Shown here: positions 33,327 to 42,627 of the stretch, piece by piece
Layout of the letters: each line of letters begins with the position of its first letter
Numbering within the stretch: the stretch's first letter is position 1
Source: Luteibaculum sp964627445
Lineage (GTDB): Bacteria; Bacteroidota; Bacteroidia; Flavobacteriales_D; Luteibaculaceae
Assembly (NCBI GenBank): GCA_964627445.1
Contig: CAZVJF010000002.1
Location: 310,001 to 374,000 of the forward strand
Reading direction: 5' to 3'
DNA: 64,000 nt
Translations under genes and position numbers: made by a program
The notes under the pieces: model-generated
The model's database searches: none
Seen by the model: only the letters and a program-made list of their open reading frames with translations
What the model was told of the DNA's origin: nothing

Positions 33327-36206
33327 CTAGTTTTCTAGTAGACTATGTAGAAAAGTAACAGGGTGTTGTACGGGAATATTGGGTGCTATATGGCGAAGTT
33401 GTTGTTGACAACTGGTGCCATTAGCAAGCACTAAATTGGGTTTTGATGAGGCAATAGCTGGCAGTAATTTGCTGGCTGCTATCGTTTTAGAAACCTCATA
33501 GTTTTCATTCCGGTAACCAAAAAAGCCTGCCATACCACAGCAGCCGCTATCGAGTACCGTAACCTTGGTCCTGGGCAGTAGGGTCTGTAATAAAGTTTTT
33601 AGGCCGGATGGGTTGCCTAGCGCCTTTTGGTGGCAGTGCGCATGAATGGCAACGTGTTGTAGTGTCGTTGACCTAAACTTGGACCTTAGCATCTCCACTT
33701 CGCAATGGGTTAGCAGGTAGTCTTCAAGGAGGTAGGTCTTTTGTGCAAGCTGCTGCGCTTTTTCTTCTAAATGAGGGTCGCACAGTGTGGTAAACTCGTC
33801 TTTTAAGGTATAGGTGGCGGCAGGTTCCAGGCCAATAATAGTGGCGTAGTCTGCGGGCTCAGTGTGGTTCAGGTGCCTATTAATGTTCCTCTTAGCATAA
33901 TCCAGCTGGCCCTCACTAATAGCACTGCGGTAACTGTTTTTTAGGGGGAATTTATTGGGTGTTAGCCCCAAGCAATGCAAAATCTCCCAAGCCTGAAACG
34001 CCAGTGAAGGATTTTCTAGTTGAGTGAACTCATCCACAAAAAGGGCAGGCCCCTCTTTTTTATCCGCCCAGGGTATGGGGTGTTTGCTTGCTATTTTGGG
34101 CAGGCTGCGTTTGGGGTGTACACCTAGCAACGGTTTAGCCAGTCCTTGCATTAAGTTAGTCCAATGTATTATCGGTTTACCAAAGCCTTGCACCATTTGC
34201 GCCAAAGACGGATAGCGCGCTATAAGAAAAGCCTTAAAGTTGAAATGCTGTTTACTGCGATAATGCAGGAACTCGCTTTTTAGCTTGGCCATGTCTACGT
34301 TACTCGGGCACTCGCGCTTGCAGGCTTTGCAGGACAAACAGAGTTTTAGCACATCGCTTACGGCTTCTTCGTCTTCCGTAGTTAACCCATGACTTAAAAA
34401 CTCGCGCAGGGCATTGGCTCTAGCTCGAGTGCTATCTTTTTCATTGCCAGTGGCCATATAGCTCGGGCACATAGCACCAGCCGTAAGGGTAGATTTAATA
34501 CAGTCGCCCGAGCCATTGCAAGCTTCTGCAGCTTGTTGCCAACTGTGCGTTTTCGGGTACCGAAAAGCCGTTTTTAAATTGGATGTAGGTTGTATTTCGG
34601 CATACCTCAGTTGTTGGTCAATCGGGGGAACCGCCACTATTTTTCCTGGGTTGAAAAGATTTTTTGGGTCACAAACCTGCTTTATAACCTGGTGTAATGT
34701 ATAAAGGGTTTCCCCGTACATGGATTTTAGAAAGTATCCGCGTAAGCGGCCGTCACCATGTTCTCCGCTAATACACCCCCGATATTCCGAAACCAACTCC
34801 GCAACTTCCTGGGCGATGGCTTTAAATTGCGCTATACCGGCTTGGGTTTTTAGATCTATGGCGGGGCGTAGGTGCAATTCACCACTGCCGGCATGTGCGT
34901 AGTGTACTGCCTCGGTACGGTGTTTTTGTAGGATGTGATTAAATGCGGTGATGTAGCTGGGTAAATCCTCTGGTAGTACAGCAGTATCCTCCACAAAAGC
35001 AATAGGCTTGGCATCGCCAGGATAGTTGGATAGCAGACCCAGTCCAGCTTTTCTCAGTTCCCAAACCTTGGCGATATCGTCTTGCTCGTGTACGGCTACC
35101 GCTTCGTACGCCAAACCCTGTTCTAGAACCTCATTTTTAAGTTGGAGCATTTTTTCGTGCAGGGCCTGCGGTGTTTCTTCGCAGAACTCAACAATAAGAA
35201 TGGCCATGGGTGTGCCGTGCACAAAGAAGCGGTTTTCGCGCTGTGCTATTTGGTCTTCGGTGCACGACAATATCTTGTCATCGATGAGTTCGCAGGCTGT
35301 AGGGTGGTAGCGTAAGGCCAGGACATTGCTTTTTAGACTTTGGTCTAAACTATGGCAATGCACGCACAGTAAGCCTTGGTGCTTGGGTAATACCGGGTCT
35401 AATGCTACGGTGGCCTCCGTGAGTATGCCTAGAGTACCTTCGGCACCGGCTATCAACCGACACAGATTAAAAGGCGCGCCACCTTGGGTAAAGGGCTCGC
35501 AATCTAACATGGCATCAAAGGCATAACCGTGATTTCTTCGGGTTACCCCTGTTTTAGGATAGCGCGAGCGAATATTTTTTTGTTGTGATGGGTCCTGTAA
35601 GGCGTCTACCACGGCACGGTAGATTTTACCTTCAAGATTCGGAAGGGCTAATTTTACGCGGAGCTGGGCTTGCGATATGGGACCAAAGGAGGTATGGCTC
35701 CCATCAGCAAGGATCATCTTGCATGCGTGCAGTTTATCGCGGGTACTACCAAAAACCAACGATCGCGTACCACAGGAGTTGTTGCCGACCATTCCTGCCA
35801 TGGTGCAGCGGTTAGTGGTAGAGGTTTCGGGTCCAAAAAGCAAACCGTGAGGTGCACATGCCGCATTTAGTGTGTCTCGAATTACGCCAGACTCCACTAC
35901 TGCAAAGCGGTTTTGGGTATCGATTTTTTTTATTTGGCGGAAATGACGCGAAGTATCAATGACAAGACCGTTGCCAACCACTTGCCCAGCGAGAGAGGTG
36001 CCTGCGCCCCGGGGTATCATCGGTATTTCTTCCTCCAGACAAAGTTGTACCAACTGCTTTAGTTCAGCTAGGTTTTTTGGAATGGCTACAGCCGTGGGCT
36101 TCTCGCGATATATGGATGCATCGGTAGCATACAGGTTTTTGTGCAGCACATCGGTATGCAGGGTGCCTGCCCACTTTTTTTCTATCGTATTTATGCTGCT
36201 GGACAT
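33327..36206 (-). CDS. FAD-linked oxidase fused to Fe-S/CCG domain (D-lactate dehydrogenase/GlcD-GlcF-like)
   Basis: About 959 aa from the ATG at 36206 (MSSSINTIEKKW); the longest frame starts at 36263. The N-terminal ~550 residues are a PCMH-type FAD oxidase: MIPRGAGTSLAGQVVGNGLV is the FAD-binding loop, and GCISGEHGDGRLRG carries the family histidine. The C-terminal part has Cys-rich segments CNGSGDCIK, then CLSCKACKRECPSN, and CCG-domain motifs HAHCHQKALGN and SGCCGMAGFFGY. The family oxidises D-lactate, glycolate or D-2-hydroxyglutarate and passes electrons to quinone; which substrate applies is not clear. It is a fusion of what are separate GlcD and GlcF subunits elsewhere. It is transcribed away from the acetyltransferase gene. 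Confidence 0.93.
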   Translation of the reverse strand: MSSSINTIEKKWAGTLHTDVLHKNLYATDASIYREKPTAVAIPKNLAELKQLVQLCLEEEIPMIPRGAGTSLAGQVVGNGLVIDTSRHFRQIKKIDTQNRFAVVESGVIRDTLNAACAPHGLLFGPETSTTNRCTMAGMVGNNSCGTRSLVFGSTRDKLHACKMILADGSHTSFGPISQAQLRVKLALPNLEGKIYRAVVDALQDPSQQKNIRSRYPKTGVTRRNHGYAFDAMLDCEPFTQGGAPFNLCRLIAGAEGTLGILTEATVALDPVLPKHQGLLCVHCHSLDQSLKSNVLALRYHPTACELIDDKILSCTEDQIAQRENRFFVHGTPMAILIVEFCEETPQALHEKMLQLKNEVLEQGLAYEAVAVHEQDDIAKVWELRKAGLGLLSNYPGDAKPIAFVEDTAVLPEDLPSYITAFNHILQKHRTEAVHYAHAGSGELHLRPAIDLKTQAGIAQFKAIAQEVAELVSEYRGCISGEHGDGRLRGYFLKSMYGETLYTLHQVIKQVCDPKNLFNPGKIVAVPPIDQQLRYAEIQPTSNLKTAFRYPKTHSWQQAAEACNGSGDCIKSTLTAGAMCPSYMATGNEKDSTRARANALREFLSHGLTTEDEEAVSDVLKLCLSCKACKRECPSNVDMAKLKSEFLHYRSKQHFNFKAFLIARYPSLAQMVQGFGKPIIHWTNLMQGLAKPLLGVHPKRSLPKIASKHPIPWADKKEGPALFVDEFTQLENPSLAFQAWEILHCLGLTPNKFPLKNSYRSAISEGQLDYAKRNINRHLNHTEPADYATIIGLEPAATYTLKDEFTTLCDPHLEEKAQQLAQKTYLLEDYLLTHCEVEMLRSKFRSTTLQHVAIHAHCHQKALGNPSGLKTLLQTLLPRTKVTVLDSGCCGMAGFFGYRNENYEVSKTIAASKLLPAIASSKPNLVLANGTSCQQQLRHIAPNIPVQHPVTFLHSLLEN

Positions 36207-36339
36207 GGTATGCTGAGTTTGGTCAGTTTTAGTAAACAACTGCTGGAGAATCTTCCCAGTCATTCATTTTACTGTTGGGATTTCTTAACTTTCTAAGGTA
36301 GCGGTCTGTGGCTTTACTTTGGCAAAAATTGTGGCAATT

Positions 36340-36825
36340 ATGGTAAAGTACAGAGAAATAACAGCAGCGGATGATCCCGTGTTAGAGCGGATCATTAAAA
36401 AAAGCTTGCGCGAGTATGATATGGCGGTAGACGGAACGGTGTATACAGACCCAGTTTTGAAGAGCCTATCCAGCAGTTTTACAGCAGATAACGCGTGTTA
36501 TTTTATTGTTGAGGTGGATGGTGAAATCGCAGGCGGAGGGGGAATAGCTCCGCTGCCTGGTGAAGCCAATACCGTGTGTGAGTTGCAGCGCATGTTCCTT
36601 TCGGGCGAATATCGAGGTAAAGGCCTCGGTTATGGGCTAATGAAACGCTGTATCGAATACGCTAAGGAAAAGGGGTTTACCTATTGTTACTTGGAGACCT
36701 CTAAAAAATTGTCGGACGCTGTCTTGCTCTATGAGAAATATGGCTTCCAATACATACCCAAAGCAATGGGCAATACAGGCCATTTTTCTTGCGAGTTATA
36801 TATGGGTATGGACTTAAAGGAGTAA
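36340..36825 (+). CDS. GNAT-family N-acetyltransferase
   Basis: 161 aa from the ATG at 36340 (MVKYREITAADD); a TTG further upstream is unlikely. It is a typical GNAT fold. The acetyl-CoA loop is FLSGEYRGKGLGYGLMKRC (R/Q-x2-G-x-G/A form), followed by YLETSKKLSDAVLLYEKYGF. The acceptor is unknown. It is divergent from the FAD oxidase gene, with 133 bp between starts, and is followed by the unknown gene at 36846 after 20 bp, so the two may be cotranscribed. Confidence 0.9.
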   Translation: MVKYREITAADDPVLERIIKKSLREYDMAVDGTVYTDPVLKSLSSSFTADNACYFIVEVDGEIAGGGGIAPLPGEANTVCELQRMFLSGEYRGKGLGYGLMKRCIEYAKEKGFTYCYLETSKKLSDAVLLYEKYGFQYIPKAMGNTGHFSCELYMGMDLKE

Positions 36826-36845
36826 CCAATGTAAACTGAATAAAT

Positions 36846-37505
36846 ATGCTTTCTCTAGACCTTTCTGCATCTGTTGCAGACCAACGCAGCAGTGCGGCCT
36901 TAACTCCATGCAACAGCATGATGGTAGAACGGGTGGATAGTGCCTCATTAGCAAATCATTGGCAGCAGTGTGCTGCGGAAAAGTTGGTTTGGGTATTGCA
37001 AGGTAGCTTAGCCTTGGACTATGGACCAGAGAGTTCTAAGCAGGTATCGGCTGGAATGTATGCAGTATTAGAGGCGTCACAGTGCTACCGACTTCAAGGG
37101 TCTGAAGACATACAGCTCATTATAATAGGCGAGGCCAATACCAAAGCTACCGAAGTTGCAGAACCCAAGCATATGCAAAAGGAGCCGCGTACAGGATATT
37201 TAATCAACGATTTGTCCTTCGTCTCCCTGGTGGTGAACGACCATCTGATTCAGCTTGTACGGAGCACGGTAATGGCCACAGAGGAAGCGTGCTTGGACAG
37301 CGACAAGGCCATCTTTATTGTGGAAGGTGCGCTTACCGTTGCCGATGAGCAAAGTGAGGAAACGCTGAACAATAATGAAATGGTGTGTATAAAAGCACAT
37401 ACGTACCACCGTTTGTATGCCGATGCCCATACTACAGCAATTACCATTCAGCACAACAATGCCCGAGTAAATTACCAGGAAGATTTAGTGGCGGGACTCA
37501 ATTAG
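36846..37505 (+). CDS. Unknown protein, possible double cupin
   Basis: 219 aa; I do not recognise a named family. It reads as two similar beta-rich halves. The first has LVWVLQGSLALDYGPES and VSAGMYAVLEASQCYRLQGS (residues ~47-97), and the second has AIFIVEGALTVADEQSEE and LNNNEMVCIKAHTYHRLYA (~156-192). This gives the cupin rhythm of a strand, a G, then a late histidine. Most metal histidines are missing in the first half. There is no signal peptide. Its last 8 bp overlap the convergent channel gene. It could be a small ligand-binding or quercetinase-like protein, but this is weak. Confidence 0.6.
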   Translation: MLSLDLSASVADQRSSAALTPCNSMMVERVDSASLANHWQQCAAEKLVWVLQGSLALDYGPESSKQVSAGMYAVLEASQCYRLQGSEDIQLIIIGEANTKATEVAEPKHMQKEPRTGYLINDLSFVSLVVNDHLIQLVRSTVMATEEACLDSDKAIFIVEGALTVADEQSEETLNNNEMVCIKAHTYHRLYADAHTTAITIQHNNARVNYQEDLVAGLN

Positions 37506-38472
37506 TCTGGGGTAAGGGTGTTTCCTGCATGCAATCGATGCGGTCTAGGTGGAGAATAGGAGCATTGCTGGTGCTCTTAAATTCGGTTACAGGATCAAAA
37601 CGATACCCAAATTTCCACTGATTCCAATCGTAGGAGGTGCGATTGTACACGGTTTGTCCGAAGGTTTCCTCAAAACCTTTAATCATCACGAGCACCTCGG
37701 GTTTTTTATGCAGTATTTCTTCAGCACTAAGGCCGTAAAATGGGCTGTTTTCATCAATAGGGTGGACAATGGTCCAGTTGAGTGCAAGCATGGTAATCTT
37801 ATCGCGCTCCAATTGAAGGGGGTAAAACCTGCGTCCAGATTCTTCTTCAAAAGAGACGAGGCACGTGGCTTCTACTTCTACAATTTGTGTGCTGCGCTCA
37901 TTCACAAAGCGGAACATTAATCCGGTGATATCTCGATAGGGCGCAACTATGATGCTTTTGCTGAAGCGCAATTTAATATTGGGTTTGGCAAAGCGGCTGT
38001 ACACCAAACCCGTAGCCAGGGCAAAACACAGTAATCCTACCAACGCCTCTATAGAAGATACCGCTCCACTAAGCCATCCAATGGGGTTTATCCTGCCATA
38101 ACCCACGGTAGTTAAGGTTTGCGCACTAAAATAGAAGGCCTCCCAAAACTGCTGCCACAAGGAAAGGCCTTCTGTGGTAACACCGATTTGGGAGACCCCC
38201 ACAAGCAGATACAACGTAGCGAAGAATGCATTTATGCAGAAATAAAACAGCAGCACAAGCGCCAGAAAGGTGGGCCAGGAGCTGTTGATGAGAAAGCGGT
38301 AAAAGTGCGCAGATTTGTAAAAGGGAATGCCTTTGCGAATTACGTTAGCAGTACCGTTGGGGTTGAGTAAGCGAGAATCCCCGTACACTCGATTTCCAAA
38401 TCCAGGATCGTTATCGGTGGATTTAAATCCAAACGTTTGTTGCAACCGGTTGCCAAAGCTTTTGCCCTCCAT
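37498..38472 (-). CDS. Inward-rectifier-type (Kir) potassium channel
   Basis: About 324 aa from the ATG at 38472; the longer frame uses a TTG. Two transmembrane helices (residues ~68-92 and ~137-158) flank the pore helix and the potassium filter TVGYG (122-126), followed by RINPIG. The last ~160 residues form the cytoplasmic immunoglobulin-like Kir gating domain (SIIVAPYRDITGLMFRFVNE). This is the KirBac layout. It lies 24 bp downstream of a receiver gene at the end of a signalling operon, so channel gating or expression may be tied to those proteins. Bacterial Kir genes usually stand alone, as far as I know. Confidence 0.92.
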   Translation of the reverse strand: MEGKSFGNRLQQTFGFKSTDNDPGFGNRVYGDSRLLNPNGTANVIRKGIPFYKSAHFYRFLINSSWPTFLALVLLFYFCINAFFATLYLLVGVSQIGVTTEGLSLWQQFWEAFYFSAQTLTTVGYGRINPIGWLSGAVSSIEALVGLLCFALATGLVYSRFAKPNIKLRFSKSIIVAPYRDITGLMFRFVNERSTQIVEVEATCLVSFEEESGRRFYPLQLERDKITMLALNWTIVHPIDENSPFYGLSAEEILHKKPEVLVMIKGFEETFGQTVYNRTSYDWNQWKFGYRFDPVTEFKSTSNAPILHLDRIDCMQETPLPQTN

Positions 38473-38496
38473 AGCACAAATATGGGCCAAAAAGGC

Positions 38497-38925
38497 TTAA
38501 GACGCTTTGCCAAACAAACTACCCAGTAGCGGCACTAAGGAAGAGGTAATTTTACTTGGGGTAAGCGGCTTATGAAAATAGCCCAGTACTAGCGGGTTAT
38601 TACTTGCGCGTATTTGGTCTTGGATATCCTTAGAGCTGGTAAGCATGAGTACCTTATAGTCTGGAAAGCCTGTGGGATGTTCGTTTACCAATTTATGCAG
38701 CAGCTCAAATCCATTAAGCCCTGGCATGTTGATATCTAGCAGCACAATACTGTTGTGCGCGCTTTCGGGCTTGCTGCCCTCTTCTCCACAAAACCACTCG
38801 TATGCAATAATGGGATTGTCGAACACCACGATATTAGAACTCAACTCACACGCTTCCAGCATGCGCTGGTTAATGAGGTTGTCCACCCTGTTGTCGTCTA
38901 TTAGAATAACGCGATCTAGGTACAT
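38497..38925 (-). CDS. Single-domain response regulator
   Basis: 142 aa receiver only. It has the acidic pair in LIDDNRVDN, phospho-aspartate in IVLLDINMPGLNG, MLTSS and KPLTP for the switch residues. It starts 1 bp after the stop of the adjacent receiver-PAS-kinase gene and precedes the Kir gene, so it is a plausible link between kinase and channel. The start is the ATG at 38925. Confidence 0.93.
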   Translation of the reverse strand: MYLDRVILIDDNRVDNLINQRMLEACELSSNIVVFDNPIIAYEWFCGEEGSKPESAHNSIVLLDINMPGLNGFELLHKLVNEHPTGFPDYKVLMLTSSKDIQDQIRASNNPLVLGYFHKPLTPSKITSSLVPLLGSLFGKAS

Positions 38926-38926
38926 A

Positions 38927-40363
38927 CTACAACGTGTTTAAGGAATTGGGGAGCTGTAGTACAAAGGTGCTGCCCTTGCTGGTGCTCTGTTCTAAATATA
39001 AAGAGCCACCAAGTCGTTTGGCTATTTTTTTTGATAGATATAACCCCAAACCCGTTGAACGAATTCCGGGATTGGCTCTGTAAAACATATCGAAGATCTG
39101 CTGCTGGTGGCGCGGTGCAATACCGGGCCCATTGTCTTTTACCTTAAAGTAAACGTTACTCTCGTCTTCTTCAGTGCTTATGACTACCTCAACAGGGTCG
39201 GGTTCTGTGTTTTGGCTGTGCTTTACCACATTATCCAGCAATACTTTTACTATGGTTACAAAAGCAGCTTTATCGGTATATAAATCTTTAGTTTTCAGTT
39301 GCAGTTTAACGTTGTGGGTAATGCTTTTTAGTTCGCTTTGACAGAGCTGAACTAACAACGGATTGAGTAAGATGGTTTCTTGGTTTACCGCACTGTGCTG
39401 AAATTTGGTAACCAAAGCCAGACTATCTAGAATTTGATAGGCCTCCTCGGTCATTACCTTAAAGGCGCGGTAAATTTCTGGATCGAGATCCATTAGGTTA
39501 ATGGACTCAATAAGTCCTTCCATGGAGGAAATGGGTCCTCTAAGGTCGTGAGAAGCACGGTAGATGAGTTGCTCCATTTCGTAATTCAACTCCTGCAGCC
39601 GGCTTTCATTTTGCCGGGTGTAGGTAAGGTCGGATATTACTTTAATGGTTCTGCGTTTATTCTTCTCATCAATACTGCTCTTGCTAATATTTACCCAGAG
39701 CTCTTTGTTGTCTTTCGTAATTAAAACGGTCTCTCGGTTAGTTTCTTTAGCGGTGGTTAGGGGTATAAATTCATTTACTTCCTTCAGGAGGCTCACCCAT
39801 TTTTTGTTGGCTAACTCTTCCTCGGTGTATCCCATCATCTTTTGAAAAGATTGATTGGAGAATATGATCTGAAAACGTTCATCCAACAAAACCAAGCCTT
39901 CCGACATGGATGACACCAGTTTGCGGTTTCGCTCTAGCTCTTCTTTGAGTCGCTCTTCATATAGTTTTTTGTCGGCCTTCAACTGCATTTCAGCCACTAC
40001 CCTATCAATGGCTACTCCAAGTTTGTTGAGGTTTTCCTTTCCTACGTAGTCCGAGGCACCCGATTTTAATAAGGATACTGCGGCCTCTTCACCAATATAA
40101 CCGCTCACTACAATAAAGGGTATGTCCTTATTGTACACGCGAAGTTCTCTAAGAGCATCTAAACCACTTCCTGTCTGTAGGTTGTAGTCGGAGATCACCA
40201 AGTCGGGTGGATTAAATTTTATTTGATCCTTAAAGGCATCCAAGGAATCTACACGAATGGCCTTAAACGCCAGGCCATGTTTTTTCACATGACGCGTTAG
40301 CAAGCTAAAGTCATCATCGGAATCTTCGAGGAAGAGAATCAGAAGTTTTTTTTCATCCGGCAT
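38927..40363 (-). CDS. Receiver-PAS-histidine kinase
   Basis: 478 aa. It has an N-terminal receiver (FLEDSDDDF, VISDYNLQTGSG with the aspartate), a PAS domain (~155-265), HisKA with YRASHDLRGPISSMEGL, and an HATPase with LLDNVVKHSQ, VKDNGPGIAPRHQ and GLGLYLSKK. A receiver at the N-terminus suggests it takes input from another kinase, probably the product of 40762-42627. Its start overlaps the preceding receiver gene by 11 bp. Confidence 0.93.
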   Translation of the reverse strand: MPDEKKLLILFLEDSDDDFSLLTRHVKKHGLAFKAIRVDSLDAFKDQIKFNPPDLVISDYNLQTGSGLDALRELRVYNKDIPFIVVSGYIGEEAAVSLLKSGASDYVGKENLNKLGVAIDRVVAEMQLKADKKLYEERLKEELERNRKLVSSMSEGLVLLDERFQIIFSNQSFQKMMGYTEEELANKKWVSLLKEVNEFIPLTTAKETNRETVLITKDNKELWVNISKSSIDEKNKRRTIKVISDLTYTRQNESRLQELNYEMEQLIYRASHDLRGPISSMEGLIESINLMDLDPEIYRAFKVMTEEAYQILDSLALVTKFQHSAVNQETILLNPLLVQLCQSELKSITHNVKLQLKTKDLYTDKAAFVTIVKVLLDNVVKHSQNTEPDPVEVVISTEEDESNVYFKVKDNGPGIAPRHQQQIFDMFYRANPGIRSTGLGLYLSKKIAKRLGGSLYLEQSTSKGSTFVLQLPNSLNTL

Positions 40364-40778
40364 GTGGAGTCTCGTTTAACTCCAACCAGTAACTACTCAT
40401 AGAAGAAACTATGGCATCGAATTCTTTGAAGTCGCTGGGTTTAACCACATAGCTGTTGGCTCCCAGTGCATAGCATGCTTCGATGTCTTTAATTTGGTTG
40501 GATGAAGAAAACATAATAACGGGTAGTGGGCGCGTATCTTCGTTAGCGCGCACGCGTTCTAGAACATCTTTGCCAGATAGGCCTGGCATTTTGTAATCTA
40601 AGACCAATATTCGAGGTTTATTGTCCTTGGCCGTTGCTTGGATATACTCTAGACTATCCTTACCGTTGTTAAACCACTTTACGTGGCCGTTGGCACCCAA
40701 CTTTTTAAACGAGCGCTGTATCAACTCCGCATCTTCTGGAGTATCCTCCACGAGGATTATTTCATATTTTTTTGTCAT
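40353..40778 (-). CDS. Single-domain response regulator (Rcp1-like)
   Basis: 141 aa receiver. It has IILVEDTPEDAELI, phospho-aspartate in ILVLDYKMPGLSG, FSSSN and VKPSDFKEFD. The ED-x-PED-A-x-L form is like the Rcp1 regulators paired with phytochrome-like kinases. It overlaps the kinase genes on both sides (16-17 bp upstream, 11 bp downstream), so it is translationally coupled to both. Confidence 0.93.
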   Translation of the reverse strand: MTKKYEIILVEDTPEDAELIQRSFKKLGANGHVKWFNNGKDSLEYIQATAKDNKPRILVLDYKMPGLSGKDVLERVRANEDTRPLPVIMFSSSNQIKDIEACYALGANSYVVKPSDFKEFDAIVSSMSSYWLELNETPHAG

Positions 40779-42627
40779 GGCTCGTTATATTAAAAGCAAG
40801 TATAAAGCTTGTGCCCCGGTTTACGGCTGACTCCGCCCGAATTAAGGCGTGATGCTTATCAAGGATACGCTTTACCATAGCGAGTCCAACGCCAATTCCC
40901 TCAAACTCATCGTGGGTGTGGAGTCGTTGAAATACCTGAAATAGTTTATCTGCGTATTCCATATCAAAACCAATTCCGTTGTCTTTAACGGTAATCAGGT
41001 GGGCTTCTTCCGATTTTTCATAGCGCACTTCTATTTTGGGTTGTTTTTCTTTGCTGCTGTATTTTACGGAATTACTTATAAGATTAAAGAACACTTGGTA
41101 CAGTAAACCCGGAATGCCCGATATGCTGGGCAATGTATCTTTGGAAAAATGATATTCGTCAGACAGCTCATGGCTTTCTTTGAATTCGGTCCAAACTCGG
41201 GACACCAATTCATCGAGATCTACGGTTTCAAATGCACCCATGGAGCGTCCTACCCTAGAAAATGCTAGAAGTTCATCAATGAGAAAGCTCATTTTCTTCG
41301 CATTTTTTCGGAGAATAGCAATAGAGCGCTTGGCATCGTCATTCAGACTGTCTGCGTGCTCCTCTTCTAGAATGCTAGAAAAGCCTTGTATAGCCCGTAG
41401 TGGAGAACGCAGATCGTGCGAAACGCTATAGGTAAATGCCTCCAATTCCTCGGTACGCTCTTTAACCTTAAGTTCCAGCTCTTTCGCAAGTTGCTTTAGC
41501 TTTTGCTCTTGCTGCACCATCCGGGTTATGTTGTATGCAGTACCGTTAAGAGCAACGGGTTTTCCATTTTTAGTAATGCGTTCGCCTCGCCCCTCCAACC
41601 AGCCGATTTCTCCACGGGTGTTAATAAATCGATGCTTTACGGTGTACGCCTTACCCTCATGTAAGCAAGCGTTTATTGCGGCTTGCAGTTTGGGCCAATC
41701 TTGAGGATGAATATGTCCTTTAAAGGTTTCAAAATCTATGGTGGATTTAGCAGATGTGCCAAAAATATCATGTAAGGTTTGAGACCAGGCTACGGTCTCG
41801 GTGGTAAGGTCGAAATACCAACTGCCAACTTGGCCAATGCGTTGTGCGTTGAGTAGTTGCTTTTGGTTGTCACTGAGTTCATCGGCTAACTTGGAAATTT
41901 CCAGTTGCCTTTCGATCAAGGTAGTTATATCGATTGTTGCCCCTTGTATGGTGGTGGTCACTCCATTTTCGGTGACTACTTCACCTCGGGTTTCCAGATA
42001 CGCTAAAGTGCCATCGGGTTTTAAGGTTTTGTGGTGAACTAGAAAAGGCTTGCTTGTTTTTCTAGCCTGATCTACTGCATTTAAAACCAACGCTTGATCG
42101 TCTGGGTGTACTGTCTCGCTGACCCAGGTCTTGAAGTCTTTGAAAGCATCAGCACCCCTTCCATAAATTTCCAATAGGGTTTCCGATACTGAGCCGTTCT
42201 GCCGAGGTACATCATATGCCCAAGAACCAATACGCCCCAAACGTTGCGCCATCCGCAGGAAATTCTCATTTTGTTGGTTACGCTTTATATAGTAGCTGTA
42301 TTCCTCAGATAAGGTATTGAGACCCAGTGCTAAAGCGTCAATTTCATCCTCAGCATCAGAAATGGGCGCAGGATTTTCAAAATCCAAATTGGTAAACCGA
42401 ATAAGGGTTTCGTTTAAACTGTGTATTCGAGATTCGGTACCATGTCGGTAAGCAATGAGGCTTTGCAAAATGGCGAGTGATTCGCGATCCACATCGGGGA
42501 AATCAGCAGTGCGTACGGTACCATGCGAAACTGCCTCCTGCAGCCGCAGATGCAGCGGAGATATATTAACTACCGAATTTTTTTTTCTACCAGACATGGA
42601 GGTATGGGTTAAAGTTGTTCTAGCCAT
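40762..42627 (-). CDS. Multi-PAS histidine kinase (phytochrome-like kinase module)
   Basis: 621 aa (ATG at 42627; ATG at 42597 also possible). An N-terminal ~130-residue helical region carries a HAMP-like or unknown segment without membrane helices. Two PAS_3 domains follow (~135-240 and ~265-370, with RIGSWAYDVPRQNG and RIGQVGSWYFDL starts). HisKA has SVSHDLRSPLRAIQGFSSIL, and the HATPase has NLISNSVKYSSKE, VKDNGIGFDMEY and GIGVGLAMVKRIL. The kinase half is like those of bacteriophytochromes, but no GAF-PHY module is present. It is probably the top kinase of the operon. Confidence 0.93.
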   Translation of the reverse strand: MARTTLTHTSMSGRKKNSVVNISPLHLRLQEAVSHGTVRTADFPDVDRESLAILQSLIAYRHGTESRIHSLNETLIRFTNLDFENPAPISDAEDEIDALALGLNTLSEEYSYYIKRNQQNENFLRMAQRLGRIGSWAYDVPRQNGSVSETLLEIYGRGADAFKDFKTWVSETVHPDDQALVLNAVDQARKTSKPFLVHHKTLKPDGTLAYLETRGEVVTENGVTTTIQGATIDITTLIERQLEISKLADELSDNQKQLLNAQRIGQVGSWYFDLTTETVAWSQTLHDIFGTSAKSTIDFETFKGHIHPQDWPKLQAAINACLHEGKAYTVKHRFINTRGEIGWLEGRGERITKNGKPVALNGTAYNITRMVQQEQKLKQLAKELELKVKERTEELEAFTYSVSHDLRSPLRAIQGFSSILEEEHADSLNDDAKRSIAILRKNAKKMSFLIDELLAFSRVGRSMGAFETVDLDELVSRVWTEFKESHELSDEYHFSKDTLPSISGIPGLLYQVFFNLISNSVKYSSKEKQPKIEVRYEKSEEAHLITVKDNGIGFDMEYADKLFQVFQRLHTHDEFEGIGVGLAMVKRILDKHHALIRAESAVNRGTSFILAFNITSHDKKI

